Assembly (NCBI RefSeq): GCF_050947875.1 | Contig: NC_134572.1 | Location: 156,447,105-156,511,104, forward strand | Source: Dermacentor variabilis | Taxonomy: Eukaryota; Arthropoda; Arachnida; Ixodida; Ixodidae | DNA: 64,000 nucleotides | Direction of reading: 5' to 3' | Part shown: positions 1-12,445 of the stretch, piece after piece | Layout: every line of letters starts with the position of its first letter | Position numbering within the stretch: the stretch's first letter is position 1 | Made by a program: the position numbers and the translations under genes | Notes under the pieces: generated by a model | The model's database searches: none | What the model was told of the DNA's origin: nothing | The model's input: only the letters and a program-made list of their open reading frames with translations

Positions 1-830
1 TTCTCTGGTCTTTTCCTCGTCGCCGTGAGGTTCCCTGTAAAGTTCGCGGACGTTAATATTGCCGCGCGCTTTATGCTGTACGTGTGAGTGGAAGCGTGCC
101 AGCTTGAGGCAGCGAACGCGGCTCAATCTCGTGTGCATGAGCATGCGGGAACGGCCTCTTTCCTTCCGCGCGTGAGGCACGGCGGCGAAGGGGGAGGCGT
201 TCGTCTCCGCCTGCTGCTGCTTACGGCGCGGCCGTGCGGGTGCCGTTTCTTCGAAACAATCTGTGACGTGGCCAAAGTGCACGCCCTCGCGGGCCTCATC
301 CTCAAACCTATCTGCAATGTTTGCAGTTGCGCGTCATGCGGCAGCTTCGTATGCGCTGTGCTTTCGACGTTTTGTTCGCGCCTTAACAAATTAATTCACT
401 CTGTTGCTGCTGCCGCAATTCCTCACTCCTGCATTTTGACAGCGAGCTCCCGCGCTCATCTAGCGAGATGTTTTCATGTTTACCTGTGCGCACTTTAGAA
501 CGTGCTTGGGAATTTAGTTAAAACATTTTGGCGTGCTAGTTGGTTTGAATCCATGACAGAATGTGTAAGGGTGGCTGAAGAAGGACGTAGAAAGAAACAG
601 AGACTCAGAGACGGTTCTGTGTCTGTGTGTCTGTTTCATTCTAGGTCTTCGCTCAGCCGCACTTGCGGATTCTATCATTGTGAGTGCATTTAGTAAGAAA
701 GCGTTTACAAATTTACACGGCTGATAAAACTACTATCCTTTCTCCGTACAGCTATACGTTATCTTGCTATCGCAATCGGTACTTCGCCGTTTGGGCGAAG
801 CTGCGCATTTTTTTGTATAATGTTAAAATA
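1..830 (+). repeat. Dispersed repeat family R, copy 1 (cut by window edge)
   Basis: This GC-rich to AT-rich stretch recurs at about 7160-7890 and 61610-62290 on the same strand, and in reverse at about 2290-2720 and 19930-20330. Shared landmarks, in order, are a block like 'caatctgtgacgt', 'gcgctgtgctttcgacgtt', a block near 'ttttgacagcgag', 'gctagttggtttgaatccat', and a tail with 'gctatcgcaatcggtac'. No open frame is conserved between copies, so the 136-codon frame at 88-498 is probably not a gene. The class is unknown: no terminal repeat, poly(A) tail or transposase was found. Confidence 0.65.
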
Positions 831-879
831 AATGCTCCTGGAAGTGCAAGTTTTATAATGTATGCAGAATATATATGAA

Positions 880-2040
880 ACCTTAGCACAGTATTCCCAG
901 AGGCAAAGAATTCGCTTGAATACTTAATGGTATAGTTTTTATGAAACGGCTTACAGTTCAACACAAATAAAACAAGATATTTATTGTCTAGTGCTAGAGG
1001 GTGCCCGTTTCCCTGTGCCGTACAACTGATAATTCTATGATTACTGCATACAACAAACGCCCACATTAATGTATTGGTACTGGGTTCCTTGAAAATCTTT
1101 CGTGGGTGTCACACAAAGATAAATTAGAAAGCAATATTTCACGTGTTAAAAAAATAGTAAATGAGTTAAGATATCCATGAAGCATTGGATGCGAGAAAAA
1201 CATTTTCGCCTGATAGATAGTCGGGGAGAAGGGGGGGGGGCATTTGTAAGCGCCTTGTGGTCCTTGCGGCAACCACAGAAACATTGAAATCATGTGTTTT
1301 CACTCCCGAATTGAAGAATTCGAGCAATATCCAATTTACGTTACTTATGTAGGACCTCAGAATATGATATTACGCTTCTGTTAATGAACAGTAACACTTC
1401 AAATAAATATAATTGAAGTTTAGAAATGTTTCGTCAGTGCAAGTCAGATGAGGGTCAATTCGCAGTAAACGTTCATAATAAAGACCCACCATATATGCTA
1501 AGAGGTACCTTAATCTGTACACAGCACTCAAACAGAAGTTATGACGAGTGTTGCATTATTTCATGGACATAAATATAATACATGGGCATCCTACAATCTT
1601 ACCAAATATAATGAAGGAATTGTCATGGACAAATGCAGGATATGCATGAAATTATATTTTCTTGCTGGAGCGAAATGCGAGTAAATTGTAACTTATTTAA
1701 AGCTTTAGTCAACGGGGGGGGGCGAGGGGGGCGCTATCGGTTTTAGGGATATCGGTTGAGGTTTCCCTTCGCGTTTTGTTTTTTTCCATGTCGAAGTAAT
1801 TGTTTTGCTGTCCGTAATTTACAGATTGCTTCCTTGCAGTAAAAAATAATATGCTTTTGCCTTGTTTCTTTTTACACATCGGTATAATATATTTATTTCT
1901 TTTTAAACAACTTTCCTTGAATTGTTTTGCATATGTGTTCTACACTGCATGCTGCTGTAAGGGTGGCATGTCCTCGTGATGTATGGCATGCCTTTTCTAA
2001 TGCCACATCAGACAAATAAAATTATGGAGTTTTACTTGTG
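880..2040. other. Non-coding, nothing recognised
   Basis: AT-rich sequence without a convincing frame. It holds two short poly-G runs (near 1231 and 1713) and scattered AT-rich simple sequence. No repeat family found elsewhere in the window was seen here. Confidence 0.5.
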
Positions 2041-2105
2041 AGAACCGCGATCGTGATTATGAGGCAAACTATAATGAGGGATCCCCGGTAGATTCAAAAT
2101 GCCAC
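2040..2105 (-). repeat. Fragment of tRNA-derived SINE body
   Basis: The stretch 'agaaccgcgatcgtgattatgaggc' followed by a 'gtagtggggga'-like block resembles the body of the SINE copies at 3655 and 48336, but it is strongly diverged and lacks the tRNA-like head. Strand is given for the tRNA-like orientation, by analogy with those copies. Confidence 0.35.
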
Positions 2106-2289
2106 TACACACTTGAGGGCTTCTGGTTCTTCTCACCCCCAAGAAGTGGCAGCATACCCCTTTTGCCATTTCCCAGATATCACAACAAATAATTTCCGTT
2201 TTTTACCTTTTCCACCTTTCGCATTTTAAATGAGTAAGGATTTGAATCTTTACCTTACGACAAACCATCCCTCCCGGCGTCCTGTAGAG

Positions 2290-2720
2290 TCCGCAGCAGC
2301 GAGGGCACTCACCTTCGTGGAGCCTCTGGCTTCAACGCCAACGAAGTGGCAAGAGCCCAGCGCTCACGAATTTCTCAGCATACACCTCACTCCGCCGCTT
2401 TTGCAAGTCTCTTTGATGATCTAGGCCTGCACGTTCCTCTTCCACGCTAAGTAAGCCATGACAACACAGCACGCGAAGCAATCAGTAGTTGGCGCGCTTT
2501 GTCAACATCGCAGATCGCTTTCAAGTTAGGGACCGCGAGGTCCAGGCGTAGCCAAGCCCGAGTACGCTTGGTCGCAGGTTCGACGAGGATGGATAAGGCG
2601 CTAAAGGGCGATAACAACTTATAATGATCGGAACTTCTTCAGCACACCCGGCACCGCCATCCGCACCCGTTCGTGTTGCTACAGCGCGGTCGTTTGCTAT
2701 GGCCTGATCAAGTTTCACAA
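2290..2720 (-). repeat. Dispersed repeat family R, copy 2 (reverse orientation)
   Basis: The reverse complement carries the R landmark 'gaaagcgatctgcgatgtt' (2503-2525) and a diverged match to the 'gcgagctgctg...' block. It aligns best with the reverse copy at 19930-20330, which shares the 'atcgcagat..ctttcaa' core. Boundaries are approximate. Confidence 0.5.
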
Positions 2721-3061
2721 CATTGATAATGACACTGGGCTGCGTGGAGGCGAGCTAGTGGTAGAATGCTTACGCATATTATTACCACTCCCAGAGTTCT
2801 TGCGTGAACGCACCTCCCCATTTTCCTTATTCATTTGGGGTAGCTGAGTCGGAAATGGACAAACGCTGCCAAGAAAACTAGTTGGTGCGTTGACAAAGAG
2901 ATGTCGCTTTGTCTAAAGGTTGGCTCCAGCGACAAATCTTGTTCTACCATTGTTCTTAAGTTTAAGTTTCAAGATTTCAGTGACCCACTGAACCTGCACT
3001 GTTGCTATGAACCGCTTCTACTTAGATTTTTCTTATAGAAAGTGAATTTTGCTTGACGTAC

Positions 3062-3266
3062 CTGCACGAATTTAGTATTTGTGTCAATCCGAAAACGTAC
3101 AATGTGCGCACCAGGACGAATCTTAAAGCTCGTGACTGGGGTCTCGAGAGGCTTGTCCTTCATACTGTATTGTCTCGTCGCCACAGCTTCCGTGCCTCCT
3201 GGCGACTTCGGGTACTTGTAGTGCAAGTGGTTCGGTCCGTCGTCGTAGTTAATGTTGAACACGAAC
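3062..3266 (-). CDS. Orphan internal exon, product not recognised
   Basis: A 205-nt minus-strand block is open throughout and bounded by a good acceptor (T-rich tract ending in gtgcag, exon starts at 3266) and a consensus donor (CAG|GTACGT, exon ends at 3062). It encodes about 68 residues, including VFNINYDDGPNHLHYKYP near the start and HIVRFRIDTNTKFVQ at the end. Codon choice is rich in AAC, TAC, GAC and AAG, unlike the AT-rich surroundings and unlike the TE remnants nearby. The upstream intron is phase 2 and the downstream one phase 0. No neighbouring exon was found, so the introns are probably long. I do not recognise the family. It could be a genuine internal exon of a host gene or a retained fragment; splice sites plus codon bias favour the former. 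Confidence 0.5.
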
Positions 3267-3654
3267 CTGCACAGTACTAAAAATAAAATGCCTAGTCTAG
3301 AATTCTGTACGCGAGACAATTTCGGCGTGATCATGTTAGCTAACCTTAAACCAGTTTTCACGCCAGCACTTTAGAGTTATCGAGGTTTTCATCAATTATA
3401 GATAAGTACGCAGCTAGAGAGTTTCTCCCGATGGATGCGGTGAATATAAAGGATATGCACAATAAACACGACAGCCGCAAAAGTGCACCTCCAAAAAAGA
3501 AGGTAAACGTGTCCTTATTGTCCAAGGCGCTATGTGCCATTTGCGTGTCGTATGTTAAGGCTTACCATCTTTCACGTATATTTGGTGAGGAGAATAGGGT
3601 TAACGTAAACATCTCTTTAATGCGAATAGCTTTAAAGCGCTCGAAAAATTAAAT

Positions 3655-3870
3655 TACGAGGTTTCACATGCCAGAACCACGATCTGATTATTGGGCACAC
3701 CACCACCCGGGGTCCTTTAACGTGTCCCTATATAAAAGAACAGTGGTGTGTCCGCATTTCGCTCCCATCGAATTGCAGCCGCCGTGGCTGGGACTCGATC
3801 CCGTGACCTCGTGCTTAGCAGCCCAAGAGCATAGCCCCAAAACAACCACAGTGCGTCGCTGGAGAAGTGG
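3655..3870 (-). repeat. tRNA-derived SINE copy (Ruka-like)
   Basis: Read on the minus strand, a tRNA-like head (B-box-like 'ggatcgagtcc') is followed by 'cacggcggctgcaattcgat' and the SINE body, ending near 3655 with the reverse of 'cacatgccagaaccacg'. The layout matches the copies at 7965, 20465, 48336 and 58155. The name Ruka is a recalled tick SINE family and is only suggested. The A box is degenerate, so transcription by Pol III is unlikely. Confidence 0.7.
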
Positions 3871-3899
3871 GCTATGCTATACCGTACGCGGTCTGAAAT

Positions 3900-4423
3900 G
3901 TAATACATTTGTTTTCAATTGGTAATTAGTGTTGCTTGTGTTTAACCAAAGAAGATGCAAGCGTGTCCAATTAAGCTTCTTTTTGATGGCAAGGCACGCG
4001 TAATTGAATTGGGATTGTATGAGCAATCCAATACCAACCTAATGCAACATTACACTAATATTAGATGCGAAATGTTATTTGCAGCAAGGTGTGTATTTAC
4101 ACGAATTCAGAATTCGGGCACATTCCGTAATTTGTTGCTGCACAGAAAAATTCTGGGAAGAACATACCAGGAAGCAGAAAAGAAAGATAATTGTTTTACG
4201 CCAGCTTCATTCGGAAAGACCATTATTATTAATGCGAAGAATTCATGTATAAATCACTCCAGTTGATAGCGTGTATGCGGGCCGTTTTTTTGTTTTGTTT
4301 TTATACCGATACTAAAGCTAAGGCGGCCTGAGTAAACAGTGCGAATATTTGAAGTGAGCAGTTCCTCGAATGAAGAGAAAACATCGCAGTGCTATCACCT
4401 CACTACACCGCGAAATAATTTGC
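3900..4423. other. Intervening sequence, nothing recognised
   Basis: AT-rich DNA. A 103-codon plus-strand frame (3955-4266) lacks homology that I recognise and has no splice or codon-bias support. It ends at the TSD of the I-like LINE (4424-4436). Confidence 0.4.
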
Positions 4424-4436
4424 ACGCTTAAAACGA

Positions 4437-6966
4437 GAGAGAGAGAGAGAGAGAAAGAATCAACTTTTACTGAGCTCTTAGTAAAGGTTGGTGCGCGCTT
4501 GCACCAGAAGGGGTGGAACCTTCTTCTCAGGTCCCATATGCGTCCAGCAGTTCCTGGCACCTAGCCGCCAGCGCGAGCTGGGTCGGTAGGTCGGGGCTGG
4601 ACAACAAGGTCTCCCATCGCTCGGGAAGGTTGGAGTTGATGGGTAGCGATGTGGGGGGGGGGTGCTCTTGAGCTTAGTGCACTCTGCAAGGATGTCTGCT
4701 AGAGTGCGTTTCGATCGTCTGCAAAACGGTTATGAAGTGTCATGCTCTGTTGGGAACATCTTGTGCAAGAGCATCGGATGCGCTAGCGACCCCGCTTAGG
4801 TGCGCCGCACGATCGTTTGCTCCATTCGGCTGAGTTGCGGATGCGGACGAGGAAGCCTACATCTGCCGCTTCTGTACATTTGAGTGATTTCTTTGTAACT
4901 TGTCATGGGGTGCGGTAGCTCTGGCTCGTCCTCGGCCCGGATTGACAATTTTCGGGCACAGTGGTCGGCGAGTGCGTTGAATTCCACCCTTACACTTGCG
5001 AGTGAGCCCGGACCCACACGAGCTCAACGGCCCGTCCCGGTGATTTGCATTTGGTGAGGATCGCTATTGCCGCGCGAGAGATGTTCTCCTTGCGGTAACT
5101 TGCATAGGCGGTCTTGGAGTCTGTGACCACGGTCCTCACTCCCGCTTGTGCTAATGCGAGGCCCACCACCACTTCTTCTGCTTCGGCTGTATTCCTTGAC
5201 CACATCGACGCGCCTGTGACCAGTTTATCGATGGTGGTGAGGACCGCGATTGCTCTGGTGCCGTGCTTGGGAAGCGAGGCGTCCGCTTAGAGAATCTCGG
5301 GGTCCTCTTCCAGCTGTCGAGCCAGTGCCTTGGCCAGCGCAGAGCGTCTCTCGCCGTTCCTCCTCGGCTGCATGTTCCGGGGGAGGGGCTTGGTCTCAAT
5401 AATGTCACTCCACATTGTGGATACCGGCTGCGTTGTCGGTTGCTGTTCAGTTTGACATCCTATATTGCGTAGTACGGCCTGACCGTGCTCTGTGCGGCTC
5501 AGCCTTACTCTATGGTGGGATAGGTGTGCTTCCACCAGTTATTGCACCGTGTTGTGGGTACCCATTTCCAGCAGTTTCTGCGTTGACGAGTAGACTGGGA
5601 TGCCCATGGCGAGTTCGACTGCTTTCCTTATCGTCGTGTTCAGCGTCTCGCATTTCACCTTCGGAAGCTTGAGGTACGGGTCGGAGTACGTTACGCGTGA
5701 CACGACGATTTCCTGCACCAGGCGCAGTGCGTCTTCTTCTTTGATCCCTCTGTTCCGGTTGGTGACTCTCCGGATCATGCTCAGGACCTGCTCTGATGTC
5801 GACGGCTGCGTGCGCCTTGCCGTCGCTGCGCAACAGCTGGCCCACTATCCCGATCTGCTGCGTTGGCTTGATCTCTGTGCCGTCGATGGGGATAATTATG
5901 TTCGGTGGCGGCCCTTCCTTTCGTCTCCTGGGCTGTATCATGAGCAGCTCCGATTTCTGTGGAGTGCAGCTCAGGCCGCAGGTCGTGGCATACTCGTGGA
6001 CGGTCGCTGCCGCTCTCTGCAGGGCTTTCTTTGCCCAGGCATCGGACCCCGCGCGGTTCTCCCACACCGTTATATCGTCAGCATAGAACGCGTGGTCCAC
6101 GCCTTCGATCTGATTGAGTAGTTCGGGCAGGGGCAGGAGGACCAGGTTCAAAAGCAGAGGATACAGGACCGACCCCTGTGGGATACCCCTGTCTGCGAGC
6201 TCCACAAGCTCTGACCGTTGCTTTCCTTTCCGGACAGTTGCCGTTCTATTGGTTTAGGAAATCATTAATATAGCCGTAGGTCTTGCGGCCACACCCCGTC
6301 TTGCGCAGGTTCTCGAGAACGCTGGCGTGGGACACGTTTTCGAAGGCCCCCTTGAGGTTCAAAGCCAGTATACCCCGGGGCGCAGGCCTCGTTGCTCTTT
6401 TAATCACTAGTTCGTGTAATATGATCAAGACGTCTTGGGTGCTGAGATGCTGGTGGAATAATCCATACATGGTAGCCGGCATCTGGCTCGTCTCGTTGAG
6501 GTGTGCTTGAAGTCTTCTGAGAATCATGCGTTCTATGACCTAGCCCACACAGGACGTGAGCGAGGTCGGGCGCATGTTCTCGATCGCCAGAGGTTTGGCG
6601 GGTTTCGGTATGTACCGTACCTCGGCCTCTTTCCATTATCCAGACAATTTCCAGCTTTCCCAGGTTCTGTTGACGTGACCCTGGAGCCCGCCTTCCGCCG
6701 CATGTTGTTGAGCAGCTTGTATGTAATGGCGTCCGTTCCGGGTGCGCTCGTCTCATTACTTTCGTCTATGGCTGCTAATACCTCCGTGATGGTGAACGGT
6801 TCATCCAATGCCGGATTTCCTGGTCCTCCGTACTTCTCCGGTATCGGAAATCGCCCACTCTCCGTCTTAAGGTAGATTGCCTTGAGGTCTTCATTCAGCC
6901 TTTGGCCGTTGCCATCGTAAGCGTTCACAACCTGATCGACCCGTTGAGCAGGAGGACCACAACCAA
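4437..6966 (-). mobile_element. I-like non-LTR retrotransposon, 5'-truncated, with TSD
   Basis: The element is bounded by a 13-bp direct repeat, acgcttaaaacga at 4424-4436 and acgctaaaaacga at 6967-6979 (one mismatch), as expected of target-primed reverse transcription. Its 3' end (low coordinate) finishes in a (TC)n tail, seen on the plus strand as (GA)n from 4437. It retains RT and RNase H domains but no endonuclease, so about half the element was lost at the 5' end on insertion. RNase H after RT places it among I-like LINEs; the exact clade is not settled. Frames are broken repeatedly, so it is dead. Confidence 0.8.
4560..6930 (-). pseudogene. Reverse transcriptase - RNase H remnant
   Basis: Reading from the 5' end: 6928-6533 gives the RT entry segment (ITEVLAAIDESNETSAPGTD, a motif common in LINE RTs), 6527-6246 the fingers/palm (LALNLKGAFENVSHASVL), and 6205-5510 the palm with the catalytic box FYADDITVW preceded by GIPQGSVL. 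The RNase H domain lies at about 5205-4900 with TVVTDSKTAY and a downstream ADHCAR segment. At least four frame changes separate these pieces. The YADD box itself is intact, so loss of function is from frameshifts and 5' truncation. Confidence 0.75.
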
Positions 6967-7159
6967 ACGCTAAAAACGAATAACGTTATAAATTCGTCTA
7001 CAAACAGCATCCTTACATCCAAAAAGTGTATAAGAGTGTGAGATATGGCACTATTTACACAATTATTCACTTGTAACCATGTGGATTATGTTGCAGTGTA
7101 CCTCGCATTATGCAGAAATAGCGTTCTGGCTTTTAATGCGAAGACAATTACATCGAAAC

Positions 7160-7890
7160 TCCACACGCATTTTTGTCGTCGCCATTGCCGTGATGTTCCC
7201 TAGGAAGTCCAAGGGCGGTAGCACCGTCGCCGCTCGTCGTATGTATATGTGCGAGTGAAAGCACGCGAGGGAAGCGGACAGTAGCGGTTCAATCGCGCCT
7301 GTGAACGAAGAAACGAGAGAGGAAACACGCTGTCTTCCGTCGCACTAGAAGCCGTAGGAGGATGGGAGAGAGCAAGGGAAGGAGCGAGGGTGCAGAGTTA
7401 TGATCTGGTAGCAACTGCGTATTTAGCGACCAGACGTGAGTGGAACTCATCGCGGCTCTCTCTCGCGTGCCATATATGGAGGAAAACGGGGAGGCAGTGG
7501 GTGAGGGAGGGGGCGGCTTCGACTTTGCCAAAAGTGCGCGCAACTGCGCGCGCCGTGTTTCGAAGGGGATCTACAGACGGCTCATACCTCTGTGCGCCCT
7601 GTGCCCTCACCGTTCTTGCGTTGAAACGATAGAACGCACGAAGGTCAATTCGCTCGCTGCTGCTTCCGCGCTTGCTCACGCCAGTGTTTTGACAGCGAAT
7701 GTCCGCCCCATTGAGTGTGATCTGTTCATGTTTGGTTTTACGCGCTCACACGGCGCTTGTTAATTCGGTTAGTAAGTGAATGTTCCCAGATATGTACGCC
7801 TGCTAAAGGTGTTATCCTTACTTCATATAGCTGCCTACTAGTTTGCTATCGCAATCGATGCTTCACCTTTCAAGCGAAAATGCGACTTTT
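7160..7890 (+). repeat. Dispersed repeat family R, copy 3
   Basis: Matches copy 1 through 'atgttccctaggaagtc', a block near 'tcaattcgctcgctgctgc', 'ttttgacagcgaatg', and the tail 'ttgctatcgcaatcgatgc'. It is diverged from copies 1 and 5 by many substitutions and small indels. The overlapping open frames on both strands are not shared between copies and look like chance in GC-rich sequence. Confidence 0.65.
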
Positions 7891-7964
7891 TCTGTCTCAT
7901 TAATATACGAACTCCTTTACGGCCATATTGCATGAACACCGAGGACACTTACAAAAATCAATTC

Positions 7965-8185
7965 TCGGGTTTGACGTGCCAGACGTACGAACTGATTATG
8001 GGGCGCGCCGTATTGCAGAACTTCGGATTAATTTTGAACAGCTGGTTTCCCTTAGCTCGCACCCAACGGAAGCTACATGGATATTATGTTTTTTTTTTCA
8101 TTTTGGCTTCAGCGAAGTGCAGACACCGCGGCTGGTATTTTATCCCGCTACCTCGTGCTCAGCAGTACAACTCCACCTCTGATAA
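7965..8185 (-). repeat. tRNA-derived SINE copy (Ruka-like), decayed
   Basis: The plus strand shows 'ttgacgtgccagacgtac', 'gattatggggcgcgccgta' and later 'accgcggctggtattttatc', the reverse of the SINE body and B-box region. A poly-T run (about 8090-8100) interrupts it. The head is truncated near 8185. Confidence 0.6.
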
Positions 8186-8189
8186 ATCA

Positions 8190-10330
8190 CAATGGTGGAT
8201 GACGGCTACGAAAAAAAAAGGGAAAACAAGTTGACTATTGGCAGCAAGTGTACTTAATTGGCTTGTTTCTTTCGGAACGAAAATGCTCTGAGAACTTCTA
8301 ATGGTAACATTTATATTGTTATTGCACGACGTTGTTTTTCCTGTCAAAATTGTGAAATTGTAGACCAGAGAAAACATATAGCCGTTGGTTGTTGGCACCC
8401 CGTCTCCCTGAAATGCAGTCGAACGAAGTTACAACAAACTGTTTGGTTTGCTATGAAGTGCTGGATATTACCAGAAAAGGGATAAATTGTCACGCTCGTC
8501 TAAAAGAAATTGCTGCAATACGATCGCTCTACAGGCGCATGTTTTAGGAGTCGTAGCAGAAAGCGCCAACAATATACTCCATCTGTTATGCAACCACCCA
8601 TCTATATCGAAAAATCCTATATGCGCACTTCGCGATGAGCACAGTGACGATAAAGCTACAATTTCAACCGCAGTTTCACCGTCAACAGAAAACAAAACAG
8701 TTTTTTTTCTGGCAGGCAAAAGATGCTTGCACTCAAGGAGCGCGTGTCGAGAGCGTCACGGTGCCATGCGACAAAGCCATAGGACGGAAAAGTTAGCCGT
8801 GCTTGCACAGTCGATGCACCCCACAATATACTGTTTGTAGAGCAATATGTTCACTCGAAGCAAGAAAATGTTTGGTCTGCTGAACAGAATGCTTATCAGT
8901 TTCTTCTCACGACTATGCTGTTGGGCCTCACATATCGGATACACTGAAGAAATATGGGCACCTTAAACAACCTATCTGGCGCAGCGCTGAATGATTTTAA
9001 AGCAGTAATAGCAGGACACTTCTTTTTATTCTTTTGGTTTCGATGAACGTCTTGGATGAATACCCTGGAAAATATGCTTTCAATCCGTAGAAGATGCAAA
9101 ATAATCTATGAGAACGTTTAACGAACTAGTTTTTGTTCAGATTTTTAGGTGGCACGTGTCGTGACGTTATCACTTAAACAGGTAGTCACGTGGCAGCAGA
9201 ACATCGCACATCTTTCCGCCCAAGCTCAGGCTCATTCGGTGATCACGTATGCTGCTATGACCTGCTAATCGTTACGTGGCCTCACGTAGCAGCCTTGCCA
9301 CCCTCTCTCCTTTTCGCAGATTTAGAGCGGTTTCTCCTTCTGCTTGCTGGGGTAGTACCCTCGAGTGATCCCTTTTGGTGACAGTCTTATATTCGTGAGA
9401 TTTCGCGAGATTCAGCTAACCAGACTCAATGAGCTACTTTGTCACGTTCGCTCAGCCCTTGTACGCATGCATCCAGTCATGATTGTTGAGTAATCTTGCG
9501 AAAGCAAAACTATCTGTAAAAATGAACGTCGCTTGCATAGTGTGGCCGCTTCGTTTGGTATGCGGCCACTTTAAATTTATAGGTATACTAGTGAAGGTTG
9601 TGTTCGCCGACTATATGCTTTAGAAAACGATCTTATAATAGCCATCAATGATGATTGACAAAATGGTGCATCTGATTGGTGTGAAAAAAAAACTGCATAG
9701 ATCCTCTTCTTGGGCATACCTCGTACTGAAAGTCGCTGATTTTCTAACTGTATGGTTCGTTTTGTTAATGACGTTTATGTAGTGCCTATACAGACGATGC
9801 ATTCACCTGGTGGTGCATGCATCGCGTGAGTACCAGCGCGCCGCTGTAACTTTTTTGTCAGCGTGCCGAGGGCAGCTAGTGGCGCGAGGCGCTCGAGCTG
9901 CATATCGTGTCCGCGCCTACAGATCCTCAATTATTAAATCAATATTCCTAGCGCGTGGTAACCCTAGCATCTCACAAGGGGAGAGGGCTGGTAGCGAGAC
10001 CCTGCGGCAGCCACGGTATCTAGGCTACGCAGCAGCGTGACCTCTGAAATTACGGACGCCGTGCACACGAGCCACTCACTTGGTGATTTGTCACTTGACG
10101 CTAGCGAAAAGGACGGTGTTTTTACAACGAAGCTGTGAGCTGCGGCCACAGGGACCTCGGCCACTCCGACAGACTTGAAAAGTGCTTTGTCTACGAGTTT
10201 CGTCTAACAGAATTGCCTTTTCTCGTATGTTTGATTTACAATGGGAAAATAGTCTGTCTGCACCTTGTCCGTAAGTCGTACTTAACGAAATTTGTTTCAC
10301 AGCTTACTTTCAAATCGACATTATAAAAAC
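8190..10330. other. Long non-coding stretch, nothing recognised
   Basis: Two overlapping frames of 83-117 codons (8468-8840) and several shorter ones occur on opposite strands, without splice signals, motifs or codon bias that would single one out. No repeat shared with the rest of the window was identified. Confidence 0.4.
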
Positions 10331-10437
10331 CATGGATGGATGGATGGATGAATGGATGGTTGGATGGATGGGTGGATGGATGGATGGATGGATGGATGGA
10401 TGGATGGATGGATGGATGCATGGGTGGATGGATGGAC
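10331..10437. repeat. (TGGA)n microsatellite
   Basis: About 100 bases of TGGA units with scattered substitutions (tgaa, tggt, tgca). It gives low-complexity open frames on both strands (IHPS or DGWM repeats) that are artefacts. Confidence 0.95.
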
Positions 10438-10664
10438 TCTATGAGCGTCCCTTTGGATCGGAGTGGTCGGTCGTGCCACCAAGTCCTTGCTATTGTATTG
10501 CCTAATCTTACCTGTTTTAAAAAAGAAAGAATGAAGATAACAAAAGCGAAGAACTCCCATCAACAGACTTCCTGAACCCATACTGGCAACGTTGTACGGA
10601 CATTTTCACTTTGCCCCTGCTCTCGCTGAACCCAAGGTCATCAGGGAGTACACCAACCTCTGTG

Positions 10665-12445
10665 CAGAGATCATCATGAGCCGGACTACGCCTACTGCAG
10701 GAAAATGGCCTCTGCCATACTTCTCCAGCTACCACTATTATGAGCAAATTGTGGCCATGGTGTCCCTGCAAACTTCTTAATCTCATTCGCCCACCTAACG
10801 TTCTGCCGCCACCTGCTATGCTACCTGTTCTTGGGTGCCAATCCGTAACCCTTAATGACCATCGGTTATCTTCCCTCCTCATTACACGCCCTGCGCAAGC
10901 CCGTTTCTTTTTTCTTGATTTCAACTAAGATGTCATTAACTCGCGTTTGTTGCCTCACCTAATCTGCTCTGTTCCTATCCCCTTACCGTTACACCCAGAA
11001 TTCCTCTTTCCATAGCTCGTTGTGTCGTCTTCAATTTATGTAGAACCCTTTCGTACGGCTCCAGGTTTCTACCCCATAGGTGAGTACCGGTCAGACAAAG
11101 TTGTTATACACTTTTCTCTTGAGGGATAATCGCAACCTGCTGTTCGTCATCTGAGAAGGCCTGCCAAAGGGCCCCCAGCACATTATTATTCTTCTGATTA
11201 TTTCAGTTTCATGATCCGGATCCACGGTCACTATCTGCCCTAAGTAAATAGTGACCGAGACTGTCAAACGTTACTTTAGTTTTCTGCAGATTAATATTTA
11301 GATCCACCATTCTGCTTTGCCTGTCCACGTCGGTGAGCATGCGCTGCAATGGTCAATTACAAAGCAAGGCAATATCATCAGCGAATCGCAAGTTACTAAG
11401 GTATTCTTCTTTAACTCTTATCCCCAATTCCTAGCAATCGAGGTCTCTGAATACCTCCTGTAAATACGCTGTGAATAGCATTGGAGAAATCGTATCTCCC
11501 TGCCTGACGCCTTTATTTATTGGGATTTTGTTGCTTTCTTTATGGAGGACTACGGTAGCTGTGGAGCCGCTATATATATCTCTCAGTATTTTTATATACG
11601 GTTAGTCTAGACCCTGATTCCGTAACACCTGCATGACTGCTGAAGTTTAGACTGAATCAAACGCATTCTCGTATTCAATGAAAGCTATATATAAGGGTTG
11701 GTTATATTCCCCACATTTCTCTATCGCCTGATTCATAGTGGGAATATGGTCTACTGTTCAGTAGCCTTTGCGGAATCCTGCCTGGTTCTTTGTTGGACAG
11801 AAGTCTAAGGTTTTCCTGATTACGTTTGCGATTACCTTAGTAGATACATGGAAGGCAGCGGACAGTAAGCTTATCGGTCTATATTTTTCATGTTTTTGGC
11901 CTAACCTTTCTTATGGATTAAGATTATGTTGGCGTTCTTCCAAGACTCCGATACGCTCGAGGTCATAAGGTATTGCGTATACAGTGGCGCCAGTTTGCTA
12001 GAACAATCTGCCCACCATTTTTCAACAAATATGCTGTTACCTGATCCTCCCCAGCTGCCTTCGCCCTTTTCATAGGTCTGAAGACTTTCTTTATTTCTTC
12101 CGGTGTTATTTGTGGGATGTCAAATTCCTTTAAACTATTCCATCTTCCATTATCGTCGTGAGTGCCACTGCTACTGTATTAATGTGTATAGAACACATAA
12201 GCCACTTGAACTATGTTATCCATATTATTAATGGTATTGCCGGCTTGGTCGCTTAACGCATACATCTGATTCTTGCTTTTTCCTACTTCCTTCGTCGCTG
12301 CATTTAGGATACCTCCGTTCCTGAGAGCATGCTTATTTCTAACCATATCATACTTTCTTATGTCAGCTATCTTACGCTTATTGATCAACTTCGACAAGCT
12401 AAGATAGCTGACATCTTCTAACAGATAGCTGACAGATATCTTCAC
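10665..12445 (-). mobile_element. RTE-type LINE fragment (copy A2), 5'-truncated and old
   Basis: The minus strand aligns closely with RTE copies A1 (24209-27135) and A4 (39038-42262), starting at the shared 3' end (reverse of 'atcatcatgagcc...actgcagg') and running through the C-terminal segment, RT palm and fingers to the 'LSKLINKRKIADIRKY' region near 12370. The endonuclease half is missing. Substitutions and indels are much more numerous than between A1 and A4, so this copy is older. No clear TSD was found. Its 5' edge abuts the SGNH-ORF1 LINE at about 12445. Confidence 0.75.

Noticed and set aside
88..498. 136-codon frame at the window start as a gene
   Set aside because: Falls in repeat family R and is not conserved in the other copies.
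10331..10437. CRISPR-like array or coding repeat (IHPS)
   Set aside because: Four-base microsatellite with no spacers; the frames are artefacts of the repeat.
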